64,000 nucleotides of DNA from Procambarus clarkii (taxonomy: Eukaryota > Arthropoda > Malacostraca > Decapoda > Cambaridae), in assembly GCF_040958095.1 (NCBI RefSeq), contig NC_091209.1, positions 12,947,424-13,011,423 of the forward strand. The letters run 5' to 3'. The translations under genes and the position numbers were made by a program. Position 1 is the first letter of the stretch. Every line of letters begins with the position of its first letter. The notes below the pieces were generated by a model. It was given only the letters and a program-made list of their open reading frames with translations, had not been told where the DNA came from and made no database searches. Shown one piece after another: positions 10,937 through 22,613 of this stretch.

Positions 10937-11133
10937 TTTTTCCACACCACACACACCCCAGGAAGCAGCCTGTGACAGCTGACTGACTCCCAGGTACGTA
11001 TTTACTGCTAGGTAACAGGGGCATTCAGGGTGAAAGAAACTTTGCCCATTTGTTTCTGCCTGGTGCGGGAATCGAACCCGCGCCACAGAATTACGAGTCC
11101 TGCGCGCTATCCAATGAGGAGGATAGCCCCCTG
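10937..11133 (-). mobile_element. tRNA-headed SINE
   Basis: Shares 'ggaagcagcctgtgacagct', 'tttactgctaggtaacaggg' and the reverse B box 'gggaatcgaacccgcgcc' with 54027-54243. The tRNA head lies at the right end, so it is on the minus strand. Confidence 0.85.
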
Positions 11134-11171
11134 GTAGCCTCTGTGTGTGTAATTACCTAAGTGTAATTACC

Positions 11172-11275
<104 letters not shown>

Positions 11276-11499
11276 TTTGTTCTTTTGCGACTGTAGTGTT
11301 TGTTATATACACTACTCAGTGTTCTAACACCCTGTATTCCACAAGGTATAACAATTTTGTTCTTCAGTTCCTACTGTAGACAAATGTGTGTGTTTTTTAA
11401 GCATACAAATATGTTCAGATCAATAAATTTGGTACGAACTTTCTGTTTAATGTTTTAAAAAAAATAAAAACAAACGTTTGCGTATGTAGATATTTGTTA

Positions 11500-11790
11500 C
11501 GTCAGGTAAGTTGGGTGGATAGGTTGTGTAGCAACGTTTGGTCGAGGTTAGGTTAGATTGTGTGGTTTGTTGGATTAGGTTATGTTACGTTAAGTAGGTG
11601 GTTAGATTAGGTTATGTGTGGTTGGGTTAGATTAGGCTGTGTAGTTGGTTAATTAGGTGATGTTAGATTATGTGTGGTTGGGTTAGATTAAGCTGTGTAG
11701 TTGGTTAATTAGGTGATGTTAGATTATGTGTGGTTGGGTTAGATTAGGCTGTGTAGTTGGTTACATTAGGTTATGTTAGATTACGTGGCT
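11500..11790 (+). repeat. TTAGG-like and about 56-bp tandem repeat
   Basis: Starts with 'ggttaggttagattgtgtgg', then about three units of roughly 56 bp built on 'tgtggttgggttagatta' and 'ctgtgtagttggttaatt'. TTAGG is the usual arthropod telomere motif, but this tract is interstitial and degenerate. Confidence 0.7.
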
Positions 11791-12879
11791 TCGTTAGACT
11801 GATCTTGTATATTTACACTACAAAGTTAGAAATGAGTGACGCATTTCTTTTGAGCGGAATCCCAAGCACAACCTCATGTAACCCGCTGCTATTAAATCAA
11901 ATATTCTTTTGGTGAACCCGTTCCTGAGAATGAGCTGAATTATTTCACTCTGCCGGACAGGAACCTCTTATAACTGCAAAATAACTCATAACAAATGTTG
12001 CTCAAATATAAAAAAAATAAAGGCCGCCGAGGGCGTGGTTTCACAAGGTAGTAATTTTATGCCATCCTGTCTTCATTTTAAAATATATTTGGAACTGTCA
12101 CGATTGTCATGCACATGCGTTTAGCAAGCCATCCTCGTGCCACTTGCCTCATGACAGCTGGCTTAGGCTGTCTGGAAAGTTAAAGTAATTATCAAAGAAG
12201 GCACCAAGCCGGGAAGGCTGCGTAACCTGGAAAGTTAAAATGAGCTCAGGTCTAGAGGCTCTATATTATTAACTTATGTAGTGCTCAGATCTTGCGTCTT
12301 CGGCTTTGGAAGGCAAATGGTTTTACTGACTTACTATTCATTATGACAAGAACTTCTTATTTGTTCTACAAGATGACTTAGTGGTTTTAAAGTCGTCTTC
12401 TTTGGTTTCTGCGTCAACAGACGCCATAAGGAATGATCAAATTGTAGGTGTTGTATTAAATTACAAGGCTGGGAAGTTTGCAAGGTGACTGACTAATCAG
12501 GTCATCCTGCGGTATTTGTAAGTAGACAATTTCTTGGTGGTGCGTGCTAACTGGATTTAATCACTTCATAGGCGAGTACTTGCAGGCAATTGGTGGTGCT
12601 GAATATTTCTTACCGCAGTGTGTATGTATACGTGCGTGTCCAAGGGCACGTCTGCTGCTTGTTTATATTAGTGTGCTTTGCTACATTGATCAGAATAATA
12701 TATATTGCCCAAATATATATTGGCCAAAGAACCCTAACCGTGCTCTCCTACGGGAGACGAACCTTTAGCACGGCTCTTAGTGCACATGGGATGGGTCACC
12801 TCTGGTGGTGTTAGAGAGGCACTCCTTAGCATTATATTTAATAAGGTCTGTGTGTTTCCTCCTGCAGGTGCAGTATAGG

Positions 12880-14509
12880 ATGCGAACGCTGTTGCTGGTG
12901 GTGTTCCCAGTGGGCCTGGTGCTCCTGCTGGTGACACAGCGGGCCAGTGGGGCACTGTGGCCCTTGAGGACCTTCATAGTGAGGGACATGACCTTCCCTC
13001 AAGGCACGGCCATCACAAATACCACCAACACCACCAGCGTCTGTGAGCGTCTATCCTGTGAATAGTATTATATGATAGGTGCATTCACCTATTTCGCCTG
13101 TTTCATCTATTTGTGCCTACAGGATCACGCTTTACTACCAGCAACTACAACCTTCTCTCCACATCTCTCCGTACCGCTCCCCCTCCTCCTCCCCAGCCCT
13201 CTCTTCCGCCCCTTCTTCTAAACCCCCAACACCTCCTCCACCCCCCACTTCAAATTTCACAATAGAGTGGCTGAAGAAACCTGTTTCAACGAGTAATTTT
13301 AAACACAATTGATTATGCGATGATTGTGATTACAATTCTGGTAAAGGTTAATGAGCATGAATGAGTCGTTAGGGGTAATGGTGAGTCACGAGGGTGAGAC
13401 ATACAATAACCTCCCACACACACACACACACAGGTGGGTGCAAGATGCGGTGTCTGGCACTGCCCAACTGTGCGGCGTTCGCAGCGCAGACCCTGGATGC
13501 TGAGACGTTCCTGTGTCGCCTCACAAACCAGAGTCCCCAGGAAGCGTCCCCTACAAGTCAACCGGGCGTTGTGTACGGCTACAAGCTGGGTAAGTGTGGG
13601 GGCTACAAGCTAGGTAAATGTGCGGGGTCACAAGCAGTGTGAAAACGGGCTGCGGACTGACTAAAGGACGCTATTGAAATGAGTGTAGAGAAAAAGTCAT
13701 GCGTCATGCAAAAGTCATACGAAGAATTTGCCTGAAGTCCTAATGGTGAGATTAATGGCAGAGGACTGGGCAAGAGGCCAGACTGTGTCACTGTAAACAA
13801 AAAATGGGTACATATTATTTGTTTAAATGATATACCTAGGTATATGGCATCATAGTTCTGGGTTGATTAGAGGAAATAACTGAGAAAGTGGACAGTGATG
13901 AACACACTGGGTTTCAGTGGTGGGAGAGGCTGTGTAGATCATATATTTAGTTGCACTGACACCTCGTGGGGATGGTTTAAGAAATATTACAAGACGTATA
14001 TCGTCTTTATGATAATGTATGATGTTGGGAAGAGTTCTGTTTAGAAAAAGCAAGATAGGAAGGGACGGCTAAACATTAGCCATCTGGCTCTTCTAGTGAC
14101 TGTGATACCATCTATATTTACTTTCTAGCTCAACTTAAAAACACTGTGACGGAAGATAATGATGGCACTGTCTACTTTGGCACTTGTCAACAAAATGATG
14201 ATTTTAACTCAGCCAAGACTTACTGCAAGAGCATTCCCGGGTTCCGCCTTGCCATCTTAAGGAACCAACAACAGATTAATTTTGCCAAGACAATCTCCAG
14301 TGAAAGTGAGTACACAATAATAATAATAATGATTCTGATCATTATTTTTTGTTGCTGTGTGGTTTGTTATTGGACTTTATGCCCATCAACCTCTGGAGGT
14401 TTATTAAGGCTATTATTATACAAGTGTTTACTGACCAACCAGAGAGTATAATTTTGCTCTAAAGTAAACTTTCAGTATTTATACACACAAGAGCTAGGTA
14501 GACATATTG

Positions 14510-14594
<85 letters not shown>

Positions 14595-16187
14595 GGAGCT
14601 AGGTAGACATATTGGTGTATATAAATCATCTTGTGTCGTTGCTGTCTCGGGAGTTTAAAATTAAAATTCACAACTGGTTAATTAAAGTGAATTATTTGTT
14701 TACCACACAAGAGGCTAGTGAAAAAGCTGGAGATGCAGGCTGGAGTGAAAGGGAAGGTACTCCATTGGATAAAGGAGTACCTAAGAAACAGGAGACAACG
14801 AGTTATTGTGAGGGGTGAGGTCTCAGATTGGCGAGACGTTACAAGTGGAGTCCCGCAGGGGTCAATCCTTGGACCTATACTGTTTCTGATATATGTAAAT
14901 GATCTCCCAGAAGGTATAGAATCGTTTCTCTCATTGTTTGCCGATGATGCAAAAATTATGAGGATTGAAAGAGGATGATAGTAGGAGGTATCAACCAGGA
15001 AGCTACAAGATGACCTAGACAGACTGAGTGAATGGTCCAACAAATGGCTGTTGAAGTTCAACCCGAGTAAATGCAAAGTAATGAAACTAGGCAGTGGAAA
15101 CAGGAGGCCAGACACAAGATACAGAATAGGAGATGACGTACTTAATGAAATGGACAGAGAGAAAGATCTAGGAGTTGATATCACACCAAACCTGTCTCCT
15201 GAAGCCCACATAAAAAGAATAACGTCTGCGGCATATGCGAGGCTGGCTAACATCAGAACAGCGTTCAGGAACCTGTGTAAGGAATCATTCAGAATCTTGT
15301 ACACCACATATGTAAGACCAATCCTGGAATATGCGGCCCCAGCATGGAGCCCGTACCTTGTCAAGCACAAGACGAAGCTGGAAAAAGTCCAAAGGTATGC
15401 CACTAGACTAGTCCCAGAACTAAGAGGCATGAGTTACGAGGAAAGGCTGCGGGAAATGCACCTTACGACACTGGAAGACAGAAGAGTAACGGGAGACATG
15501 ATCACAACCTACAAAATCCTCAGGGGAATCGACCGGGTAAACAAGAATAAACTATTCAACACTGGCGGGACGCGAACAAGGGGACACAGGTGGAAACTGA
15601 GTACCCAAATGAGCCACAGGGACGTTAGAAGGAACTTTTTCAGTGTCAAAGTAGTTAACGGATGGAATGCATTACGCAGTGATGTGGTGGAGGCTGACTC
15701 CATACACAGTTTCAAATGTAGCTATGATAGAGCCCAGTAGGCTCAGGAATCTGTACACCAGTTGATTGACAGTTGAGAGGCGGGACCAAAGAGCCAAAGC
15801 TCAACCCCTGTAAGCACAAATAGGTGAGTGCACACACTATTACTAGTAACAGTAGAAGTAATAATAAAAAATATAATTGTTTAGCTTCTTACTAGAATCA
15901 TCATCACTGACTCTGTCAATTTACCGAACCTCGTCCATCCTGACTAACCATATTCCCGTTCAACTTCAGAGTATCTTCGCATCGACCTTCAGAAATCACA
16001 GACTGGAACTTTCGTATGGGGAGACCAAACAATGCTAACCCTTACTGCGAATGTGAGAACTTATCAGGATGGTTCGACAGGCCCTAACGGCGCCCACTAC
16101 TCAATCAGTGTCTATGGGATCTATGTGTCATGGTACACTGGAAACTGTTACCTCTGTCAAGGTAATGATGCAGACAACGCCTGGTAG
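12880..16187 (+). CDS. Secreted PAN/C-type-lectin-like protein, paralogue B
   Basis: Coding exons: 12880-13042, 13434-13589, 14129-14305, 15970-16187 (714 nt, 237 aa). Exon sizes match gene A except for one codon fewer in exon 3, and all intron phases match. The signal peptide is [20 protein letters not shown] with cleavage near ASG|ALW. A PAN/Apple-like cysteine cluster follows ([21 protein letters not shown]), then the lectin-like half-domain [20 protein letters not shown], and a final exon from IDLQ through WGDQT to [14 protein letters not shown]. Exon 1 differs from A at 7 of 54 residues, while the middle of exon 4 is almost unalignable. Intron 3 carries a TA microsatellite and a sense LINE. 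No frame break was seen, so it appears functional. Role as for gene A: probably an extracellular recognition protein, ligand unknown. Confidence 0.8.
13580..13620 (+). repeat. Duplicated splice donor allowing an 8-residue in-frame extension
   Basis: The exon 2 end plus donor is repeated 24 nt downstream (ctacaagctag|gtaaat). Use of the second donor (exon end 13613) would add 24 nt without a stop, inserting residues of the form GKCGGYKL before exon 3. The downstream donor is weaker. Confidence 0.75.
14370..14480 (+). repeat. Dispersed repeat ('atcaacctctggaggttta' family)
   Basis: Same family as 3608 and 9655, with 'tactgaccaaccagagagta' conserved. Located in intron 3 of gene B. Confidence 0.6.
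14489..14622. repeat. TA microsatellite framed by a direct repeat
   Basis: About 75 bp of TA lies between two copies of 'gagctaggtagacatattgg' followed by tgtata, at about 14489-14514 and 14595-14622. Confidence 0.85.
14708..15835 (+). mobile_element. CR1-like LINE, 5'-truncated, RT and C-terminal part
   Basis: Translation shows reverse transcriptase motifs in order: [20 protein letters not shown], then LSLFADD, then [14 protein letters not shown], then [17 protein letters not shown], ending [13 protein letters not shown] and [10 protein letters not shown]. One frame runs nearly the whole length but is broken by adjacent stops near 14976-14984. The part upstream of the RT palm, including any endonuclease, is missing. 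The 3' tail (ctgtacaccagttgattgac ... aggtgagt) recurs as fragments near 3225, 4428, 10855, 16805, 34540 and 57700. It sits in intron 3 of gene B in sense orientation. Dead copy. Confidence 0.9.
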
Positions 16188-16610
16188 AGAAGAGAAAGGT
16201 GCTAAGAGAGAAAGGCCAATCGGAATGAACGTAAATTAAACCTGGAATATTAAATTAAACCTAGATTGTATTATTATTATTATTAAGTAAAACATCAAAA
16301 TATTTTAATTTGTTAGGATTTTTCTTGGAGGTAAAATATAAACAAAAAAATTGAGAGTTTTTGGAATTAAAACTACCAAAAAACAATATGTAATACAGGT
16401 GTTTACAGCAACAATACACTGTACACAATCAGTCTTAGAAATTACGGTGAACCAGACACAATCAACGAGAGAATAAGATACGAGCAATTACCTAATTACG
16501 CTGTCTGCAAGTGACTCATGAACTGTAAACACTGTTCTGCTACCCTGACTGATTGCTGATCTAACGTTGTCGAGGGCCTAATATATAGTATAGCCTAATA
16601 TACTATTATT

Positions 16611-16741
<131 letters not shown>

Positions 16742-16804
16742 TTGTATAGCCTGCTAAAAAACAAAGCGTCGAGTGTGCTCCAGTACATCAGAAAGCTGAG
16801 CACC

Positions 16805-16858
16805 ATTTGATTACGAGTTGAGAAGCGGTACCAAAGAGTCGAAGCTCAACCCGTAATA
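16805..16858 (+). mobile_element. CR1-like LINE 3'-tail fragment
   Basis: Degenerate match (ttgagaagcggtaccaaaga, then gctcaaccc) to the LINE tail at 15775-15820. Confidence 0.55.
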
Positions 16859-17039
16859 GTTCCAGATTATGATATTTTATTAATAATTGAATTATATATC
16901 TCAACTTTCTTAATGTTTTGGAATTCAGTAAATTGTTAAATAACTGAATGTGGGCAAATAATTCATTGATTAAACTATTTATCCATAAGCCGCATTAGTG
17001 TGTTGTGTCCACAGCTACATACTGTATCTCTTTGCCCAA

Positions 17040-17250
17040 TATACATCTTTATTTATTTTTTCTTTATTAAATAATATACTATATAAAGATCATATTTACA
17101 TCAATTTACAAGGGAAAATACTACATTTATAAATATTCTATATAATTCTCAGTAAACCAATTTTCTATATCACGGAGCATAAGCCGTAAACACCAAATGT
17201 TATACTTGGTTCTGCCTCGCAAGAACTATAATAGCATTTTCGTATAGCGT
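17040..17250 (-). repeat. Dispersed repeat shared with 32250-32440
   Basis: Both begin with a tctttattaaataatatac-like block and share 'tataattctcagtaaa' and 'ccaaatgttatactt' in the same order. The pattern suggests the 3' end of a retrotransposon on the minus strand; class not identified. Confidence 0.6.
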
Positions 17251-17629
17251 ACTTCACAACTTTATTAAAATTCTATAGGACAACAGTAATTCTGCCTTTA
17301 AACACTAAATAATATTGATCTAGTTAACATTATGTGGTGAGGCTAGGAGGCCGTTTGTGAGGGCCACAGAGGCCAAATTTTCAGGCCAATGAGGAAATTT
17401 CCTCGATTTCGCCTTCACAAACTCCTGACAGTTTATGTGAAGTGCTATAAGGAATATCGATACCAACACTGATATCTTGATTCGTGGTCAGGAGTTGAAT
17501 CAAATAATAATAATAATAATAATAATTTGCATTTATATCAAAAACATTTGAAATATGATCCAGTGGAGTTTTCATATACTGTAGACACAATGTAAATTTT
17601 TTTTTGAGATATATACAAGAGTTGTTACA

Positions 17630-17858
17630 TTCTTGTACAGCCACTACTACGCGTAGCGTTTCGGGCAGGTCCCTGGAATACGATCCCCTGCCGCGAAGAA
17701 TCGTTTTTTCATCCAAGTACACATTTTACTGTTGCGTTAAACAGAGGCTACAGTTAAGGAATTGCGCCCAGTAAATCCTCCCCGGCCAGGATACGAACCC
17801 ATGACATAGCGCTCGCGGAACGCCAGGCGAGTGTCTTACCACTACACCACGGAGACTG
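17630..17858 (-). mobile_element. tRNA-derived SINE, type 2
   Basis: Minus strand starts with a tRNA-like head (ccgtggtgtagtggtaagac as A box, gggttcgtatcctggccggg as B box), then a body ending near 'tacgcgtagcgtttcgggca' complemented. A truncated relative lies at 51775-51872. Confidence 0.75.
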
Positions 17859-18005
17859 CAAAACCAATAGGATAATTAGAGGCGCAGCTGTGAACAGATG
17901 TTGGTTGGTTCCCTGTATTAGGCTTGAAGACCATCTCTGTTCCATGATTCAGAGCCAGAATTTATCAAGCTTTTTACGAACTCTGTAAATATTTCCTCGA
18001 TCATG

Positions 18006-18290
18006 GGGCCTGACGGCTGAGTGGACAGCGCTCGGAATTTATAGTCCTAAGGGTTCGGGTTCTATCCCCGGAGGCGGCGGAAGCAAATGGGCAGTTTCTT
18101 TCACCCTGATGCTCCTATTCACCTAGCAGTAAATAGATACCTGGGAGTTAGACAGCTGCTACGGGCTGCTTCCTGGGGATGAGTGTATGTGTGTGTATGA
18201 AAATTAGGATTAAGGACTTGCCAGAAACCGCTATGCGTGCTATGGCTGTACAAGAATGTAAAAACTCTTGCATACATAAATAAAATAACA
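18006..18290 (+). mobile_element. tRNA-headed SINE, nearly complete
   Basis: Head ggggcctgacggctgagtgg with B box gggttcgggttctatccc, then 'tttctttcaccctgatgctc', 'tagcagtaaatagatacctg' and 'gctgcttcctgggg'. The right end adds the 'gccagaaaccgctatgcgtg' tail seen near 40331 and 60070. This copy best shows the tRNA origin. Confidence 0.8.
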
Positions 18291-18371
18291 ACAAATCATA
18301 GCGGTTTAGCTTGTATTTACTAAACAATTTACTGGTTTATGGAAACACTGTTAACTCGTTTTCTAGCCAAG

Positions 18372-18372
<1 letters not shown>

Positions 18373-18410
<38 letters not shown>

Positions 18411-18413
18411 GTT
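18373..18413. repeat. (TTA)n microsatellite
   Basis: Trinucleotide run; a shorter AAT/ATA run lies at 17505-17526. Confidence 0.9.
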
Positions 18414-18699
18414 ATTATTGTAAATGACCTCGTAGCGCTCTGGAGCTCGTCAGCTTTTTTAATATAATGCAAACTAAGCCACCATGACCGAAGAAAGATG
18501 GAGAGGTTTCGCAAGTAAACACTTGTGTTTAATTAACCCTGGGTCAGGATGTGCAAGAAGACTCAGTCTGCTCTGTATAACCTAATAAAGCTTGATAACA
18601 TCAATAATCTGGGTAGATTAATTTTTAATTTGATTAACTCTGTACGTTGCGGAAATGTGTAGCAGTAGTTTATAGCCCAAGATTGTATTATTTATCGTT

Positions 18700-19040
18700 C
18701 ACATATCATGAATAATGTTAGCACAATAATGTTCGCATTCTGAGTAATGCTCACACATGAATAATGTTTACATGTCATGAATAATCTTCATTTATCCATT
18801 TTCACGAATAATCTTCACACGGATATTATTCACACATGAATAAGTTCACGTCATGAATAATGTTCACATATCGTAAATAATGTTCTTATAATAATATACA
18901 CACATGAATAATGTTCTCATAATAATATTCACACATGAATAATATTCTCATATGAATAATGTTCTCACATCATGAATAATGTTCATACACTAAGAACAGT
19001 GTTCTCATGATTAATGTTCACAGCATGAGTATTGTTCACA
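18700..19040 (+). repeat. Degenerate minisatellite (about 18-20 bp)
   Basis: More than a dozen imperfect units of the type 'cacatcatgaataatgttc'. Confidence 0.75.
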
Positions 19041-20238
19041 TAGAATTAGGTTCTGATTTAAACAATGAATATTAAATAATTATTATACACTCAATTAAGG
19101 GATAACGAAGATAAATCATTTTTTCCTCAGTGTTGAGTAAATTGGCCATGAAACTTTTGTAATCAAGCTTATTTCTCTTTCTCTTCATCCTCCTCTTTAT
19201 CCTCTTGTTACTCTTATTCTCCCTTTCGACATCCTTCTTTTCCTTCCTTTTTCTCTATATCATTGTCCTCCTCTTTATCTATGTTCATCCTTATTGTATT
19301 TTCCCTTTCCCACTTTACCTTGCTTCCTCATTACTTATGCAAATTTTTGTCATTCATGTAAATCACAATAACAACCAATGTATTCTCAACGTAAATCATA
19401 TTAATGTGTGTAAATAATAAATAACTTGCACTGCACTGAAGTTTATTGCCACGCAATGGTCTTAAATTTACTCAATTGGTAGATATTGTAAGTAACATTA
19501 CTCACCGATCTGATATAAAAGTAAGAATTACCAGATTATTATTTTATCTAACATTGCTTTCATTTGGTGTTGGGCGTAAGGCTTATCAACCTCTGAAGGG
19601 ATATTAGGGCCTCCAAAATAGCTTACTGACCAGCCAGCATGACGAGAGAGAGCACTGTATATGAAGTAGATATGAGAGAAATATAGTTCGCGAGTCATTA
19701 TATTAAACAAACAACGATAAGAAGGGTGATTTCCAAGAGCTAACAGCACAAATAGTAAATACAAAAAATAAATCCCCACACACACATACGACACCGCACA
19801 CAAATCCCCCCTTAACACACACGCACACACACTCCCCACCCCTCCCCCCAAAAGATACACACCTCTTCCCTCCCACTCCGACCTCGACCAATCTGACCTC
19901 TTCCCACTCCCCAACGCACACAAGCACATATCTCCCCCAACACACACACGCACACACACAACTACTGTTGGTGATACTGCAGGTTACACAAGGCTCACAC
20001 TGAGACTGGCTGTGGTGAGGGGTGGTACAGGCATCATCACCACCTATTTACCACTTTCGTCTATTAGTTCGCAAGGCTCTGTGATACGCTGATCTTCCTC
20101 ACCTGTGTGCCTCCTTGCCTGCCTGCCAGGTCTTCATAAATAGTGAGTATTGTACCAGGGTGCTAGATAATCATATACTATTTTCTGAATTATTTACATT
20201 ATCCTCATCCCTTCCTCCCGCCATTCCCCTACACACTC

Positions 20239-20272
20239 TCTCTATGTTTCTCTCTCTCTCTCTCTCTCTCTT
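20239..20272. repeat. (TC)n microsatellite
   Basis: Short pure TC run after 'cactctctctatgtt'. Confidence 0.9.
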
Positions 20273-22506
20273 TAATGCCTTAGAAATACCAGGTATTTAT
20301 CTATGTTTAAATTGAAAACGTGCCTCTGAAAATGCTAGAGCTCCTTCAACAAAATAACAACAATACAAAAAGTTTAAATTAATTCCAATAGACTTCCATG
20401 ATTCATACCTAGGAATGCTAGTTTGGCGTTGGCCTTAAGGCCTATCAACCTCTTGAGGCGTCTAAGGCTGGGCTTAGGAGTGCCCAGAGCATAACTTCGA
20501 ATCATACTCATGGCTCCTACTGATTGATTTTCTCAACCTCTGGAAGGTTTTTAATGACGCCTCACAACCCGTCCTCATAAACATGGGCCAAATGCTCGTT
20601 AATTCATCCACCAAACTTCCCCTTTTATGAATTAAAATAACTTTACACACGACTCACAACTGATGAAATATGTACTTTTCCTCGTTCACGTCCCCCTGCT
20701 TGAATCCCACCTCTCTAAATTCTTCATTCACATACTGGAAGTACCAATAATAGCTTACAGAACCTAACCTAAACCTAAGTTAGGCATAAATATTCAACAC
20801 ATTCTAATATGTAATGACATTAACTTATATTTAAGAAAATATAAATTTTGAATACGCAGTATGTTACAACTGATGATTGTGTCTTTTGGGGTCGACCGCC
20901 GATTAGATGAGCCTAGCCTGAAGACAAGTTCCAGTAAGTTGATTGAGACAATATGATGCAATCTCAAAAGGATACAGTAGCGTAGGCTATTGTTACCCTC
21001 CTGAAGACACACAATACCTTACTAACCAACAAGCAAGTTTACCTTACACTTCTCGGTGTACAGTATCTAGTATATTCCATGAGAGGATTTTGTAAGCGTT
21101 TCGAAACTGCACGTATGTGGTCGAGGAAGTGAATTGACAGCATTGGAGTCTAAAGAAACTTGTAGCAAATAAAGCAAATGAAGAAAATAGTAGCTCCGAG
21201 AAAATAATAACTAGAAAATAAACTGAAAATAATTAAAACCGAGACTTAGGTGGAAACACTTATGACAAGGTAAATTATTGAAAAAAAAGCCAGAAGACAT
21301 TGAAAACTCGATAAAATAGAAAGAAAGCAGACTCCTTGACGGCCCGTCTGAAGAAAATCAACACCTGTGCCTTGCCTAATGGTATGATTCCCATGGTGAC
21401 CCCTTGTGCGTGCGCCTATCAGTGTTTATCTACCTTTACCAAGCGGTCCTTACCTAACAATTTCAATGTGATGGGAAATATAGCTCTTTATGCCCTGTGT
21501 TCTAACTTTTTTAATCTAGTGCGTTGTTGAATCTCTTAACACCTTGAAGTTGAGAAAGAACCTTGCACATTGTCGTCTTCCAGAGTGTTTAATTTGATAT
21601 ACAAACATAAAATATACAAAATAAACTATATAAAATATAAAAGATTATATAATTCTAACAATCTATCATAAGACGATTTTGTGAGTAAACAAAAGAATAG
21701 GTGATTCAGAGTGGTTAAATTTAGGTTTCATTCTAACGATATGAATCAATTCCAAAGTGTTGAGATCCAATCTTTAACAACCCTCCACAGGCCGACAGGA
21801 CTCAAACCCAAAACCCAGTCAAACCACAACGTTGCTGTAGGTTAAAGTGTAATTCTAAGAACCTACTGTGATCTCTTGCCTCACAGACAGTCTTGCACAG
21901 TAAGACATACCCACATGTTAAAGAGGCTGTTTTAAGGAATAGCCGCCAGTTTCTCACTCCTGTGATTAACTTTGTCCTCCTTCTCTGTATGCGTTCAATG
22001 AAATTTGTCAATTTTATAATATAGCGACCAAGTTGAACTTCATAATCTACAGGGAGGGGTCTAAGAATGGCAACATTAACCTGAAGAACAACAAATGTTT
22101 GGTGTTGTCAACACGGGAGATACAATTCGCATCGTACACAAGACAATTTGCCAACGGATTTGGTAACTTGCCAAACCTAACCTAACTCAAACCATCTTAT
22201 CGTAACTCCACCGAGCCCAATACCGGATAAGCTAAATTAATATATCCTAGCCTAACAATATATACGGTTTTAACAAACGGAAAAAAAGAGGTTAATCGAA
22301 TCTTCTTGTGTAGGAAGTGGCCACACGCCGCCACGGGTGGGCAGGGCCGCCATTATGCCTCACTGACCAACCTGCGAGTATACACAACTCCCAAACATTC
22401 TCCACGACCAAATTAACCTCTCAACGTATATAAATATATTGACAAACAGGGTACACATCATGATGTATATATATACACTCATTTACATGACTCACATGAC
22501 TTTACA

Positions 22507-22580
22507 GGCTCACTATAGCCCGAGCTACAGGGCATTGCGTTCCGAGGAGCTAAAGCTAAAACCACAACTTACGTGTTTGC
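22507..22580 (+). repeat. Dispersed hairpin repeat abutting GH31 gene 1
   Basis: Matches 60655-60720 ('agcccgagctacagggcatt', 'gttccgaggagctaaagcta'). It ends only about 34-60 bp before the first coding exon of GH31 gene 1 and has no counterpart upstream of gene 2. Confidence 0.65.
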
Positions 22581-22613
22581 AGTATTTACTTTTGTTTTAA
22601 TTTTTGTGTCTGT

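Noticed and set aside
14678-15430. 250-aa minus-strand frame
   Set aside because: Antisense shadow of the LINE reverse transcriptase, whose plus-strand motifs are unmistakable.
18006-18075. A functional tRNA gene
   Set aside because: The tRNA-like head continues into a body repeated many times in the window, so it is a SINE head.
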